Shown here one piece after another: positions 8,661 through 17,712 of a DNA stretch of 64,000 nucleotides. Made by a program: the position numbers and the translations under genes. This DNA comes from Thermoflavifilum sp. (GTDB taxonomy: Bacteria; Bacteroidota; Bacteroidia; Chitinophagales; Chitinophagaceae). The DNA lies in contig JAIMAQ010000004.1 in assembly GCA_023511875.1 (NCBI GenBank), positions 121,096-185,095 of the forward strand, in the 5' to 3' direction. Each line of letters begins with the position of its first letter. Within the stretch, counting starts at the first letter, position 1. The notes under the pieces were generated by a model. The model was not told the origin of the DNA. It was given only the letters and a program-made list of their open reading frames with translations, and did no database searches.

Positions 8661-10376
8661 ATGAAACGTTATTATCATATCTTCTTGCTGATGTTCTTCA
8701 TGCTTGTATCAGCAATATTTATGTCATCCTGCACGAAAAATTTTAATTCTATCAACACTAATCCAGAAGATATAGTGACTGTATCAACTGAGTCGCTATT
8801 TGCTCGTGCTTGCTTAGGGGCCACAAATGGTCCAGGATCTGATTTTCAGCAATACTATGATGTGTATAGAGATGTCAATCCTTGGATGGAGTTATGGGTA
8901 AATAATGGAGGTAACCCTGCAGCTTTTAATGAGGTGGGATCGAATTTTAATTATCGTTATGGCATTTATTATTCAAGTGTGGGTAATTATCTGGCAGATG
9001 TAATACATAAGATCAATAATATGCCGCCTGATCAACAAACAAAGTATCAGGATGAGCTTGCAATTGCGCAGATTTTAAATGTTTACTACGCTTGGTATGT
9101 ATCAGATATCAATGGGGATATTCCTTATACACAGGCTTTCCAACTCAGGTATGGTGGTACGGATCAGCCAGTATATGATCATCAAGATTCGTTGTTTATG
9201 CTTTGGGATAGTCAACTTAAGCAAGCGGTAAATACTCTAAAATCAAGTAATGCTGCTCAACAAGCAAATTATGGAAATTACGATTTGTTTTATTATGGAG
9301 ATGTAAGCAAATGGATAAAAGCGGGTACAAGCCTACGATTAAAAATTGCCATGAGGTTAATGAAGCGAAATCCTGGTGCTATGCAATCTATTGTAAACGA
9401 AGTGATAGCAAGTGGCGACCTGATGAGTAGTAATGATGATAATTGGATATTCTATGCTAGAAACGGCTCTACGGGACCAGGAGGCAATTGGGATCCAACA
9501 GGGTTTGTTGCACCCAAGCCAATGGTTGATTTCATGTGGAATACTTCTGATCCTCGTATGGGATTATTTTTCCAGAAGAATGATTATGATTCTGCTACTT
9601 TTGTGGCACTTCAACAACAGGGTAAAATTAGTCCTGACTCGTCCTGGAACCCTCGTCAATATGTCGGCATGTTCTGTAGCCCAGATGCTATAAAAACATC
9701 TCTTGGCAGGCGGTTAATTTTTCGAGATACCCTTAAACAAGGCGGAAATAATATTTTGCTCGATACACTATCTTTAATTCAATATCGTTTGTTTCAGGCT
9801 GAATATCCTGATCAGAATGGTAATATTGGTCAAGGAAATACGCCATTTGTGTTGTTAACTTACCCAGATGTTTGTTTAATGCGTGCTGAACTTGCTGCTA
9901 GAGGTTTTACCTCTGAAGATCCAGCACAATGGTATTATCGAGGAATAACAGCATCTATTCAATTGTATGATCAGTTGGCATCTATGGCTAAGATTTTTAA
10001 TTACAACCAGGTTGCTGTTACTCAACAGGCTATTAACAATTATTTGAATAACCCCATTATTCAATACAATCCTGCCAAGGGAGTGAAACAAATTTGTGTA
10101 CAAGAATTTATCAATTATTTTAAGCAATTTAATGAGGCTTGGGCATTGTGGAAACGAACAGGTTATCCAGACTCTACGACAGACTTGATGAGAGAAAAGT
10201 TGACTGTAGGTGGGCAGATTTTGGATATTCCTAGGAGGGCTGTTTTCAATAATGTTATTAAAGGTGGACCTAATTATCAAAATGCACAAGCCGCTTTACA
10301 ACATATGGCTTCCGACCCCGATTGGGGTAGTGGGCCATCTGATGTCTACGGTAGAGTATGGTGGGATAAGAAATGA
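8661..10376 (+). CDS. SusD/RagB-type surface lipoprotein
   Basis: The 571-residue product begins with a lipoprotein signal peptide whose lipobox ends at Cys24 (FMSSC). Next comes the typical SusD start (FNSINTNPEDI) and an alpha-helical TPR-like body with conserved pieces such as YAWYVSDINGDIPYTQAF and a C-terminal region with FNEAWALWKRTGYP. The length and the FNxxNTNP-type start fit the SusD-like 2 (SusD/RagB superfamily) group. It forms the lid of the adjacent SusC barrel and binds substrate at the cell surface. A hairpin terminator follows within about 30 bp, so the ROK-susC-susD operon ends here. Confidence 0.95.
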   Translation: MKRYYHIFLLMFFMLVSAIFMSSCTKNFNSINTNPEDIVTVSTESLFARACLGATNGPGSDFQQYYDVYRDVNPWMELWVNNGGNPAAFNEVGSNFNYRYGIYYSSVGNYLADVIHKINNMPPDQQTKYQDELAIAQILNVYYAWYVSDINGDIPYTQAFQLRYGGTDQPVYDHQDSLFMLWDSQLKQAVNTLKSSNAAQQANYGNYDLFYYGDVSKWIKAGTSLRLKIAMRLMKRNPGAMQSIVNEVIASGDLMSSNDDNWIFYARNGSTGPGGNWDPTGFVAPKPMVDFMWNTSDPRMGLFFQKNDYDSATFVALQQQGKISPDSSWNPRQYVGMFCSPDAIKTSLGRRLIFRDTLKQGGNNILLDTLSLIQYRLFQAEYPDQNGNIGQGNTPFVLLTYPDVCLMRAELAARGFTSEDPAQWYYRGITASIQLYDQLASMAKIFNYNQVAVTQQAINNYLNNPIIQYNPAKGVKQICVQEFINYFKQFNEAWALWKRTGYPDSTTDLMREKLTVGGQILDIPRRAVFNNVIKGGPNYQNAQAALQHMASDPDWGSGPSDVYGRVWWDKK

Positions 10377-10401
10377 AATAAGAAAAGATTGGTTTATGGG
10401 T

Positions 10402-10444
10402 AAAAGAAAGCCTGGATGGTAATACGCATCCGGGTTTTCTTTTC
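10402..10444. terminator. bidirectional rho-independent terminator
   Basis: A 17-bp stem (arms 10402-10418 and 10427-10443, with two G-T wobbles) closes an 8-base loop. The stem's own A-rich and T-rich flanks give a T-run on either strand. It sits between the 3' ends of susD and the convergent copper-monooxygenase gene, so it can stop transcription from both sides. Confidence 0.8.
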
Positions 10445-10446
10445 TG

Positions 10447-11772
10447 CTACTTACAAACTACATGATTTTCATCACCTGACTTATATTTTACATACAAAAG
10501 TATGAGTGTAAGCATCTCGTCGGTAGTTTTCATTAGCTCATTGTTATCTCCAAAAATTATTCTAGGAGGCTGAAATGGATTTCTAGGATTATCTGATGTG
10601 TTATCATATACTCCTTTGACATACACGATACTACCTGCTGGCAAATGAATCATTTTACGAAAACGATAAATGTCTTGCCAATTGAAATCCCAATGTGGGA
10701 TCTTAATTAAGGGTATAGTATCTTGTAATGGCGTGATAGCGTAAGCAAGAAAAGATTTTCCCAGTAAATGCATGTGTGGCCATACGGCTAATAGGGAAAT
10801 GTTTTCAGTAGTTTGAGCAGTAACTTCAAAACTATCAATTTGATTGGGTAAAATCACCAATGGAGGCATGATGTTGCCAATACCTCCAGAGCCAATGCTA
10901 ATGGTTTGAATTTCTCGCTGAATTGGACTCTTCTTAAAAAAGAAATGCAAACTACCGATGACAGGCGTGTCTATTGGACTGGGTGCAAAATGAAAGCTAA
11001 GAATTACAACTCCTTTTTTAGGTAAAACAAAACCGATATTTTCTGGAAAATATTCATAACTAGTGCCAGGTATCCATCCCCCATAATGAATCATAGGTTC
11101 ATTCCCTTTAACAAAAGGATCAAATTGTTGAAAAGCTAATGAGCTATCTTCACCAAGTGTGGCTGATTGCCCACCCTGATATATATCTTCACCATGGGTG
11201 GCAGGGTAAATTGCATAATTTACATGATGAATGTAACGAAGATGATTTGCTACAAATTCTACAGCCTCAACATTTTCTGGCGTATCTAATTCAAATGGTA
11301 ATTTGATAAATACAAACCTTTCTGTATTATCACCTCGAATCAGGTATGGTTTCTTCATGCTCAATATAAGATCTGGTTTGCGATTATATAAAGTGTTTGG
11401 TATAAATCTATCAAGCATGGTATCTTCTTGTAAATGGCTGTTCCCTTCTGGCATGCCGTCTGATATCCATTTTTTAATTAATTGTATTTCAAAAGTGCTA
11501 AGGGTTCTTTCCCCACAGAAGCGTGTATAAGTAGTATCTGGCTTCCATGGAGGCATGTAACCGGTGCTAATCACTTGTAGAATAAAATGAGCACGTTTGG
11601 CTACATCCTGATAACTAATCAGATTAAATGGTGCACTTTCTCCTGGCCTATGACAGGTAGTACAATGCTCATGAATGATTTTTGCAACTCTGGGATAGAA
11701 TGTAATTTGTTGAGCTTTAAGATTTAAAAATATAATATTAGGCAATGTGAGCAGAAGGAAATTCTTAATCAT
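10447..11772 (-). CDS. cytochrome c / PHM-like type II copper monooxygenase fusion
   Basis: After a signal peptide comes a small c-type heme domain with CTTCH and a nearby Met (MPPW) as likely axial ligand. Two domains matching peptidylglycine-hydroxylating/dopamine-beta monooxygenases follow. Numbered from the ATG at 11796, the heme site is Cys45, Cys48 and His49. The expected copper ligands are all visible: His190-His191 and His269 (CuH site), then His341-x-His343 and Met428 in TTDEM (CuM site). I prefer the ATG at 11772, 2 bp after the stop of the redoxin gene, because it starts the signal peptide directly. PHM-type enzymes hydroxylate C-H bonds using O2 and two electrons; here the heme could deliver them. 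The substrate is unknown. Confidence 0.8.
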   Translation of the reverse strand: MIKNFLLLTLPNIIFLNLKAQQITFYPRVAKIIHEHCTTCHRPGESAPFNLISYQDVAKRAHFILQVISTGYMPPWKPDTTYTRFCGERTLSTFEIQLIKKWISDGMPEGNSHLQEDTMLDRFIPNTLYNRKPDLILSMKKPYLIRGDNTERFVFIKLPFELDTPENVEAVEFVANHLRYIHHVNYAIYPATHGEDIYQGGQSATLGEDSSLAFQQFDPFVKGNEPMIHYGGWIPGTSYEYFPENIGFVLPKKGVVILSFHFAPSPIDTPVIGSLHFFFKKSPIQREIQTISIGSGGIGNIMPPLVILPNQIDSFEVTAQTTENISLLAVWPHMHLLGKSFLAYAITPLQDTIPLIKIPHWDFNWQDIYRFRKMIHLPAGSIVYVKGVYDNTSDNPRNPFQPPRIIFGDNNELMKTTDEMLTLILLYVKYKSGDENHVVCK

Positions 11773-11774
11773 AC

Positions 11775-12383
11775 TTAAAAATCGTTGATATAACATCCAA
11801 CAGGATTGGTATGGTTAATTATGATGGGATAATTATGTTTAATGCTTTCTAGGGCTTCTTGTAGGTAGTGCTGAGTAACTACAGATCTTTGTTGCCCTAG
11901 GCTAACAGCCCAATTGTCAATGGCCCCATTGTATAATATCATTCCATCTGCAGACATTAATATCACTTGTGGGGTTACTTGTGCATGAAGGAAATGGGTA
12001 ATCTGCAAATTCGGGTCTAAAAATAGAGGAAATTTAATGTTAAACCGTCGCTTGTAATTTTGAATTTGTTGTAATGAAAATCCTTTTCCTGGAATAATCC
12101 CTATCCATGAAACGGAATCTCTTTGATATTCCTGATATAACTCATTTAATGTTTTGCTGTAGTTTTGGCATAGTGGACATTCTGGTGATAAAAAAATGTA
12201 CAAAACATATTTACTCCTCATTAATAAAGACCCTAATTGAACATTTTTTTTACCAGAAATAATAACCGGCTGAATATGGAGAGCATGTAAAACATGAACA
12301 TCTACTGAAGATCTTGATTGGGCACAGCAGCTAACTATTGCAAATGTACATGCAATATAGGTGATACAAGCCTTATCTTTCAT
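11775..12383 (-). CDS. redoxin/thioredoxin-like lipoprotein
   Basis: The 202-residue product has an N-terminal export signal ending in a lipobox-like IVSC at Cys19. A thioredoxin fold of the AhpC/TSA-redoxin type follows, with a CPLC active site (Cys69 and Cys72) and a cis-Pro segment (VTPQV). It is therefore an exported disulfide or peroxide-handling protein. The stop codon lies 2 bp before the preferred start of the heme/copper monooxygenase gene, so the two are translationally linked. In other phyla redoxin, heme c and copper monooxygenase modules can occur as one polypeptide (from memory of the families). It may keep the copper enzyme reduced or help heme c maturation; this is inferred. 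Confidence 0.82.
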   Translation of the reverse strand: MKDKACITYIACTFAIVSCCAQSRSSVDVHVLHALHIQPVIISGKKNVQLGSLLMRSKYVLYIFLSPECPLCQNYSKTLNELYQEYQRDSVSWIGIIPGKGFSLQQIQNYKRRFNIKFPLFLDPNLQITHFLHAQVTPQVILMSADGMILYNGAIDNWAVSLGQQRSVVTQHYLQEALESIKHNYPIIINHTNPVGCYINDF

Positions 12384-12435
12384 ATCTGAACTAAAGTTAC
12401 GTAAAATTTAAATTAGAATTTCAGAAATTATCTTA

Positions 12436-12443
12436 TAAATTTG
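12436..12443 (+). promoter_or_regulatory. candidate -7 element for the FG-GAP lipoprotein gene
   Basis: TAAATTTG matches the Bacteroidota -7 consensus TAnnTTTG and lies 33 bases before the ATG at 12477. No clear -33 TTTG is present. Confidence 0.45.
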
Positions 12444-12476
12444 AAGAGCATCCACTTTAGATAATTACTTTTTAAA

Positions 12477-15400
12477 ATGAAGATCTATATTTCATACATT
12501 ATATCTATATTTATATTCTTTTTGTTATCCTGCGGGCATCATAGACAAAAACCATTATTTAAACTTTTACCTTCTTCTTTAACTGATGTTTATTTCTCAA
12601 ATAATTTAACTGAAGATAGCTTGCACAACCTTATGAAGTATGAATATTTTTACAATGGTGGAGGAGTGGCAATTGGAGATCTAAATGGAGATGGATTGCC
12701 AGACATTTATTTTACGGGCAATATGGTCTCCAATAAATTATACTTGAATGAAGGGCACATGCGTTTTAAAGATGTTACTGATGAGGCAGGAGTGGCTGGC
12801 AGAAAGAATGGTTGGAAAACAGGTGTTACTCTTGCAGATGTAAATGGAGATGGATTATTAGATATTTATGTATGTTATTCTGGTAATGTTAATGGTAAAC
12901 TACGTGAAAATCAACTTTTTATTAATCAAGGGGTAGATAAGAATGGTATTCCCCATTTTAAAGAGGAAGCTTTTGCTTATGGATTGGCTGATTCTGGATA
13001 TAGTACACAGGCAGTTTTTTTTGATATGGACCATGATGGCGATTTAGACTGCTTCGTTTTAAATCATAGCATAAAAACATTTTCTATTCAGCAATTGATA
13101 CACAATAAAGACTCAATAGATGTAAATGCAGGGAACCATCTATATGAAAATATTAATGGCCATTTTGTTGATGTAACAAAAAAGGAGGGTATTATCAGTA
13201 ATCCAATTGGGTATGGGCTAAGTGTGTCGGTTGCTGACGTGAATGATGATGGATGGGATGATATTTATGTTTCGAATGATTACAATGAGAAAGACTATTT
13301 GTATTTTAATGATGGTACTGGCAAACATTTTCATGATCAAATCTTATATCGGCTCGGGCATATCTCGTATTTTTCGATGGGAAGTGATATTGCTGATATT
13401 AATCAGGATGCTTTACCAGATATTTTTACTCTCGATATGTTTCCTCCACATCATGTGCGCAGACATCTTTTATACATGCCCGACGATGAACAACTCCAAA
13501 CGCAAATGGTGCGAGCAGGATTTGGCTATCAAATCATGCGCAACATGCTCCAACTCAATAATGGGAACGGCACTTTTAGTGAAATAGGGCAACTAGCTGG
13601 TGTAAGTAGTACCGATTGGAGCTGGTGCCCTCTATTGGCCGACTTTGATAATGATGGATGGAAAGATATTTTTGTTTCTACTGGCTATTTTAAAGATAAT
13701 ACTAATATGGACTATCTGTCGTGGAAGAGTAATTATCTTCTTCAGCAGCTTCTTCAATTAAAACGTCCAGACACAATGGAGATGCTTAAGCATATGCCTA
13801 GTACACCATTGCATAATTTTATTTTCCAGAATGATCATCATCTTCATTTTATAGATCAATCTTTATCATGGGGATTTAATAAAATGGGATTCTCTAATGG
13901 CGCAGCTTATGCTGACCTGGATAATGATGGAGATTTAGACCTTGTAGTCAATAATATTAATGGTACTGCATCGATATATCAAAATATGACATCAGAATAT
14001 TTACATCGAAATTTCCTAGCTATTCATTTAGATGGTACGTCGAAAAATCGCTTTGGAATAGGTACCAAGGTATACGTATATACGGGTCATGAGAAGCAAT
14101 ATATGGAACAAATGCTTACTCGTGGTTTTGAGTCTTCAGTATCAGAGGTGTTACATTTTGGGTTAGGAAAATATAGTGTTGTTGATAGTTTACGCGTCAT
14201 TTGGCCAAGTGGAAGAACACAATTACTTATGCATGTACCCATAAACCAAACAATTACCTTACACGAACAAGAAGCTCAAGATATACATTTCTCGTATAGC
14301 CAGTTAAATAATAATCCGATCTTTACTCCTACAATCTCTCCTATTGATTTTATAGATCAATCTTATCCGTTTGACGATTTTTCTCGACAGCCTTTATTGT
14401 ATCAATCCCTATCAAATGTTACCCCTACCATTGATACTGCTGATGTAAATGGTGATGGCCTATTTGATCTCTATGTAGGTGGTGGCCAAGGCCAGGTAGG
14501 ATCTTTGTATATCCAAAAACCAGATGGTGGTTTTAGCATATTTGTACCCACTGCTTTCTTACGAGATGCCTTATCAACAGATGTGGCATCAGTTTTTTTT
14601 GATGCTAATGGTGATGGTTATCCAGATCTTTACGTGGTGAGTGGAGGATATAATCAATATGCACCTGACGACTCTTTATTACAAGATAGATTATATATTA
14701 ATGATGGGAAAGGCAATTTTACTAGATCAGCACTGCCCTACATGCATGAAAGTAAATCCTGCGTGGCTGTTGCAGACATGAACCATGATGGTTATTCAGA
14801 TTTATTTGTAGGTGGTAGGGTTATACCTGGAGAATTCCCTGAGACTCCTGAAAATTACTTACTAATAAATGATGGGAAAGGGCATTTTAAGAATATGATA
14901 GATAAGTTAGCTCCAGGACTCAAAAAAATAGGTATGGTAACAGATGCAGTATGGGCTGATTTGAATAGAGATGGTTGGCCAGACCTGGTTGTTGTAGGGG
15001 AATTTATGCCTATTTCTGTGTTTATTAATCATCATGGTAATTTGGTAAATGAAACCAGTAGATATTTTGATCGTCCATACTCAGGATTATGGAATTGTGT
15101 ATGCGTGAAAGATATCAATGGAGATGGTTATCCAGATATTATAGCTGGAAATTTAGGCATAAATAGTTGGTTAAAGGCATCTGTTCATAAACCTCTTACA
15201 TTGTTATATAAAGATTTTGATCAGAACGGAACTATTGATCCTATTTTATGTATGTATGACCAGGATGGATTATATCCAGTCGCAACTCGTGATGAGTTGA
15301 TTCGGCAAATTCCTTTTCTGGAAAAGAAATTCCCAACTTATCAAAGTTATGCACAAGCAAAGTTGCAAGGTATTTTCAATAAGCAACAATTACAAAATGC

Positions 15401-15803
15401 GAAAACATTAGAAGCAAATACTTTGCAAACAATGTGCTTTTTGTATAAAAAGCATCGATTCATGCCAATTCATTTGCCTATCCAGGCGCAATTTTCTCCA
15501 GTATGGAAAATCATCTCTGTACAGGATAGCCATTCTAAACACCTGAGCTTACTGTTGTTAGGTAATCAAACTGATGCTCAAATAATATTTGGTAGATTTG
15601 ATGCTAATGAAGGAATCTTCATACAGCAAGATGAGGATGGAAGTTTTAAATATGTTCCACAATATCAATCAGGATTACTCGTGCATGGAAATATCAGGGC
15701 TGCTTGCTGGATTAAGAGTGATAACAAATGGTTGCTATTAATCGGGGCCAATCATATGCCTTTACAAGCATATGAGCTCAATAAGCCATTCTCTCCAAAA
15801 TAG
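12477..15803 (+). CDS. FG-GAP/VCBS repeat lipoprotein with ASPIC/UnbV domain (CRTAC1-like)
   Basis: The 1108-residue product has a lipoprotein signal (FLLSC, Cys19). Two sets of beta-propeller repeats carry about a dozen calcium-binding loops of the form DxNxDGxxD (for example DLNGDGLPD, DVNDDGWDD, DLDNDGDLD, DINGDGYPD). Between them, at about residues 515-595, is an ASPIC/UnbV domain with the typical FGIGTKVYV, FESSVSEVLHFGLG and DSLRVIWPSG segments. Such proteins are surface-exposed and are often called CRTAC1 family; their biochemical role is not established. It diverges from the redoxin-monooxygenase pair across 93 bp, suggesting joint regulation. The DNA here is visibly more AT-rich than the housekeeping regions. 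Confidence 0.9.
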   Translation: MKIYISYIISIFIFFLLSCGHHRQKPLFKLLPSSLTDVYFSNNLTEDSLHNLMKYEYFYNGGGVAIGDLNGDGLPDIYFTGNMVSNKLYLNEGHMRFKDVTDEAGVAGRKNGWKTGVTLADVNGDGLLDIYVCYSGNVNGKLRENQLFINQGVDKNGIPHFKEEAFAYGLADSGYSTQAVFFDMDHDGDLDCFVLNHSIKTFSIQQLIHNKDSIDVNAGNHLYENINGHFVDVTKKEGIISNPIGYGLSVSVADVNDDGWDDIYVSNDYNEKDYLYFNDGTGKHFHDQILYRLGHISYFSMGSDIADINQDALPDIFTLDMFPPHHVRRHLLYMPDDEQLQTQMVRAGFGYQIMRNMLQLNNGNGTFSEIGQLAGVSSTDWSWCPLLADFDNDGWKDIFVSTGYFKDNTNMDYLSWKSNYLLQQLLQLKRPDTMEMLKHMPSTPLHNFIFQNDHHLHFIDQSLSWGFNKMGFSNGAAYADLDNDGDLDLVVNNINGTASIYQNMTSEYLHRNFLAIHLDGTSKNRFGIGTKVYVYTGHEKQYMEQMLTRGFESSVSEVLHFGLGKYSVVDSLRVIWPSGRTQLLMHVPINQTITLHEQEAQDIHFSYSQLNNNPIFTPTISPIDFIDQSYPFDDFSRQPLLYQSLSNVTPTIDTADVNGDGLFDLYVGGGQGQVGSLYIQKPDGGFSIFVPTAFLRDALSTDVASVFFDANGDGYPDLYVVSGGYNQYAPDDSLLQDRLYINDGKGNFTRSALPYMHESKSCVAVADMNHDGYSDLFVGGRVIPGEFPETPENYLLINDGKGHFKNMIDKLAPGLKKIGMVTDAVWADLNRDGWPDLVVVGEFMPISVFINHHGNLVNETSRYFDRPYSGLWNCVCVKDINGDGYPDIIAGNLGINSWLKASVHKPLTLLYKDFDQNGTIDPILCMYDQDGLYPVATRDELIRQIPFLEKKFPTYQSYAQAKLQGIFNKQQLQNAKTLEANTLQTMCFLYKKHRFMPIHLPIQAQFSPVWKIISVQDSHSKHLSLLLLGNQTDAQIIFGRFDANEGIFIQQDEDGSFKYVPQYQSGLLVHGNIRAACWIKSDNKWLLLIGANHMPLQAYELNKPFSPK

Positions 15804-15966
15804 TCATGGCAAGTACGGGAAATAAAATAAAGAATTAAATCCACTCTGCTGGTAAGTTTTGTTTAAGGCTCCAAATATTACCTATTCATTTCTTATTACC
15901 CATGCCTGGTACAAGCTTGGTGGCAACCAAATCGATGGGCATTCAGCTTAATTTATCACAATTTAT

Positions 15967-17634
15967 CTAACGCCATGATGATTTTTTCTTTTTCAAATAT
16001 GCTTCTATTTCTTCTTTACTAAAGCTGCTAAAGTTATGAGATGCTGTTAATCCGCCTTTTTGCGCAGCAAGTACGCCATAGCGAATATCTTGATATCCAT
16101 CTAAATGATGTGCATCTGGGTCGATAGAAAGCAACACTTTTGCTTCAATGGCCAGTGGTATCCATTGCCAATCTATATCGAGTCGCCGTGGGTGCGCATT
16201 AATTTCTATGATTACTTGATGGGTTTTGCAAGCGTCAATGATGGCTTGATGATCAACTGGATATCCATTTCGGCTGAGTAGCAAACGGCCTGTTGGGTGA
16301 CCCAAAATCGTGGTACTGGGATGAGCAATGGCTCGTAATAATCTTTGCATAGCTTTTTCCTCAGTCATTTTCAATCCCGAATGAATCGATGCGATTACGA
16401 TATCAAATTGTTCTAATACCTCATCTGGATAATCCAGGCGCCCATCGGGTAAGATATCTGCTTCAATGCCTTTGAAGATTCGAAACGGATATAATTGTTC
16501 ATTCAGCTTATCGATTTCTTCATGCTGAGCTTTCACGCGTTCTGTAGAAAGGCCATTGGCATAAAATGCCGATTGAGAGTGATCGCAAATCACCAAATAT
16601 TCAAATCCTTGTTGGATACATGCTTTAGCCATTTCTTCTAGAGAGTGTGCACCATCACTCCATTGGCTATGTGCATGAATAATACCTTTGATGTCTTGTA
16701 TTTGGATAAGTTGAGGTATTTGATGGAGGCGTGCTTGTTTAATCCATCGCGTATCGTCGCGCAGGCAGGGTGGGATATAGGCTATATCGGCTGCACGAAA
16801 CCATTCTTCTTCTGTGGAAAAATGTTGATTCATAATTTCGGGGAAGGTCTTGATCAAAGCCTCAGTGAATGTAGTTGATCCTGTTGTGAATAGCACATTG
16901 TTGCCCCATTGTGAGGGGGATGAATGATGCATGTATACGGGTATTCCGGGTGGCCATTGAACGAGCAAACGATGAGGTTCAATAGTTTGTGGATGAGGAA
17001 TATGGGTGCTTAATGTTTGTAAATCGGCTGTAGTCAAGATTTCCAGCCGATCAATTACTGTACATTGTCTACGGAAATCACCTACAATTACATAAAGAGC
17101 TTTAGGGTAAAATGTTTGAAGTTGATGAAGGATGTCTATTGCTGTATGTTCGATTTCGGCGAATAACCATTTATGTTGATGTGCGAGGTATTGTTGAATC
17201 TCCTGAATGATATTTTCCTGAGTCTTTGGCCCAAATCCTTTATGATGAAGCAGGCGATTCTCATGGCAAGCATAGAGCAGTTCTCCGATAGATTCGATAC
17301 CCATTTCTTTCCAGATTACGCGGATTTTTTTAGGTCCCAATCCTTTAATGTGCAGCATTTCTAATACTCCAGCTGGAGTAGCTGCAAGATATTTTTCCAG
17401 CAAGGGAAATTGGCCTTCATGCAAGATTTGCTGGATCTTCTTGCCAATAGCTTCGCCAATTCCTTTGATTTGTTGGATTTGCTCAAGGGTTAAGGCAGAA
17501 AGGGGTTGTTTAATTTTTTCGATTTCATAAGCTGCTAAGGCATACGAGCGAGCTTTAAACGGATTTTCGCCATGGATTTCCATCAGGCGAGAAAGTAGGA
17601 TGAGTTGTTCGGCAATACTGCGGTTGTCGGGCAT
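15967..17634 (-). CDS. polX: PolX-type DNA polymerase/PHP exonuclease with degenerate polymerase site
   Basis: The 555-residue architecture is that of bacterial PolX: helix-hairpin-helix regions (about 45-150, including KGIGEAIGKKI and KGLGPKKIRVIW), a pol-beta-like palm (about 165-260), and a C-terminal PHP domain from about 315. PHP metal motifs look complete: HAHSQWSDG, CDHS, EAD, SIHSG, GHPTGR, NAHPRR and DPDAHH. The palm does not: GS-RR is GDFRR, the D-x-D pair is replaced by D-R-L-E around 195-198, and the third Asp position reads VYMH near 233-236. So the protein is probably a 3'-5' exonuclease or phosphodiesterase with little or no polymerase activity. It acts in base-excision repair in other bacteria. 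Confidence 0.88.
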   Translation of the reverse strand: MPDNRSIAEQLILLSRLMEIHGENPFKARSYALAAYEIEKIKQPLSALTLEQIQQIKGIGEAIGKKIQQILHEGQFPLLEKYLAATPAGVLEMLHIKGLGPKKIRVIWKEMGIESIGELLYACHENRLLHHKGFGPKTQENIIQEIQQYLAHQHKWLFAEIEHTAIDILHQLQTFYPKALYVIVGDFRRQCTVIDRLEILTTADLQTLSTHIPHPQTIEPHRLLVQWPPGIPVYMHHSSPSQWGNNVLFTTGSTTFTEALIKTFPEIMNQHFSTEEEWFRAADIAYIPPCLRDDTRWIKQARLHQIPQLIQIQDIKGIIHAHSQWSDGAHSLEEMAKACIQQGFEYLVICDHSQSAFYANGLSTERVKAQHEEIDKLNEQLYPFRIFKGIEADILPDGRLDYPDEVLEQFDIVIASIHSGLKMTEEKAMQRLLRAIAHPSTTILGHPTGRLLLSRNGYPVDHQAIIDACKTHQVIIEINAHPRRLDIDWQWIPLAIEAKVLLSIDPDAHHLDGYQDIRYGVLAAQKGGLTASHNFSSFSKEEIEAYLKKKKSSWR

Positions 17635-17655
17635 AATTATATATCAATAAAAAAG

Positions 17656-17684
17656 AAAAGACTTCAACATCGTTGAAGTCTTTT
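17656..17684 (-). terminator. rho-independent terminator of the histone H1-like gene
   Basis: A perfect 13-bp stem (17656-17668 with 17672-17684) around a 3-base loop. Read on the minus strand it is followed by a T-rich run (TTTTCTTTTTTA), just downstream of the H1-like stop codon. Confidence 0.85.
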
Positions 17685-17712
17685 AATACCATGATTTACA
17701 AAAGGTCGGATG

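Noticed and set aside
3900..15803. mobile element carrying the SusCD and monooxygenase genes
   Set aside because: No transposase, integrase, tRNA or flanking direct repeat was found.
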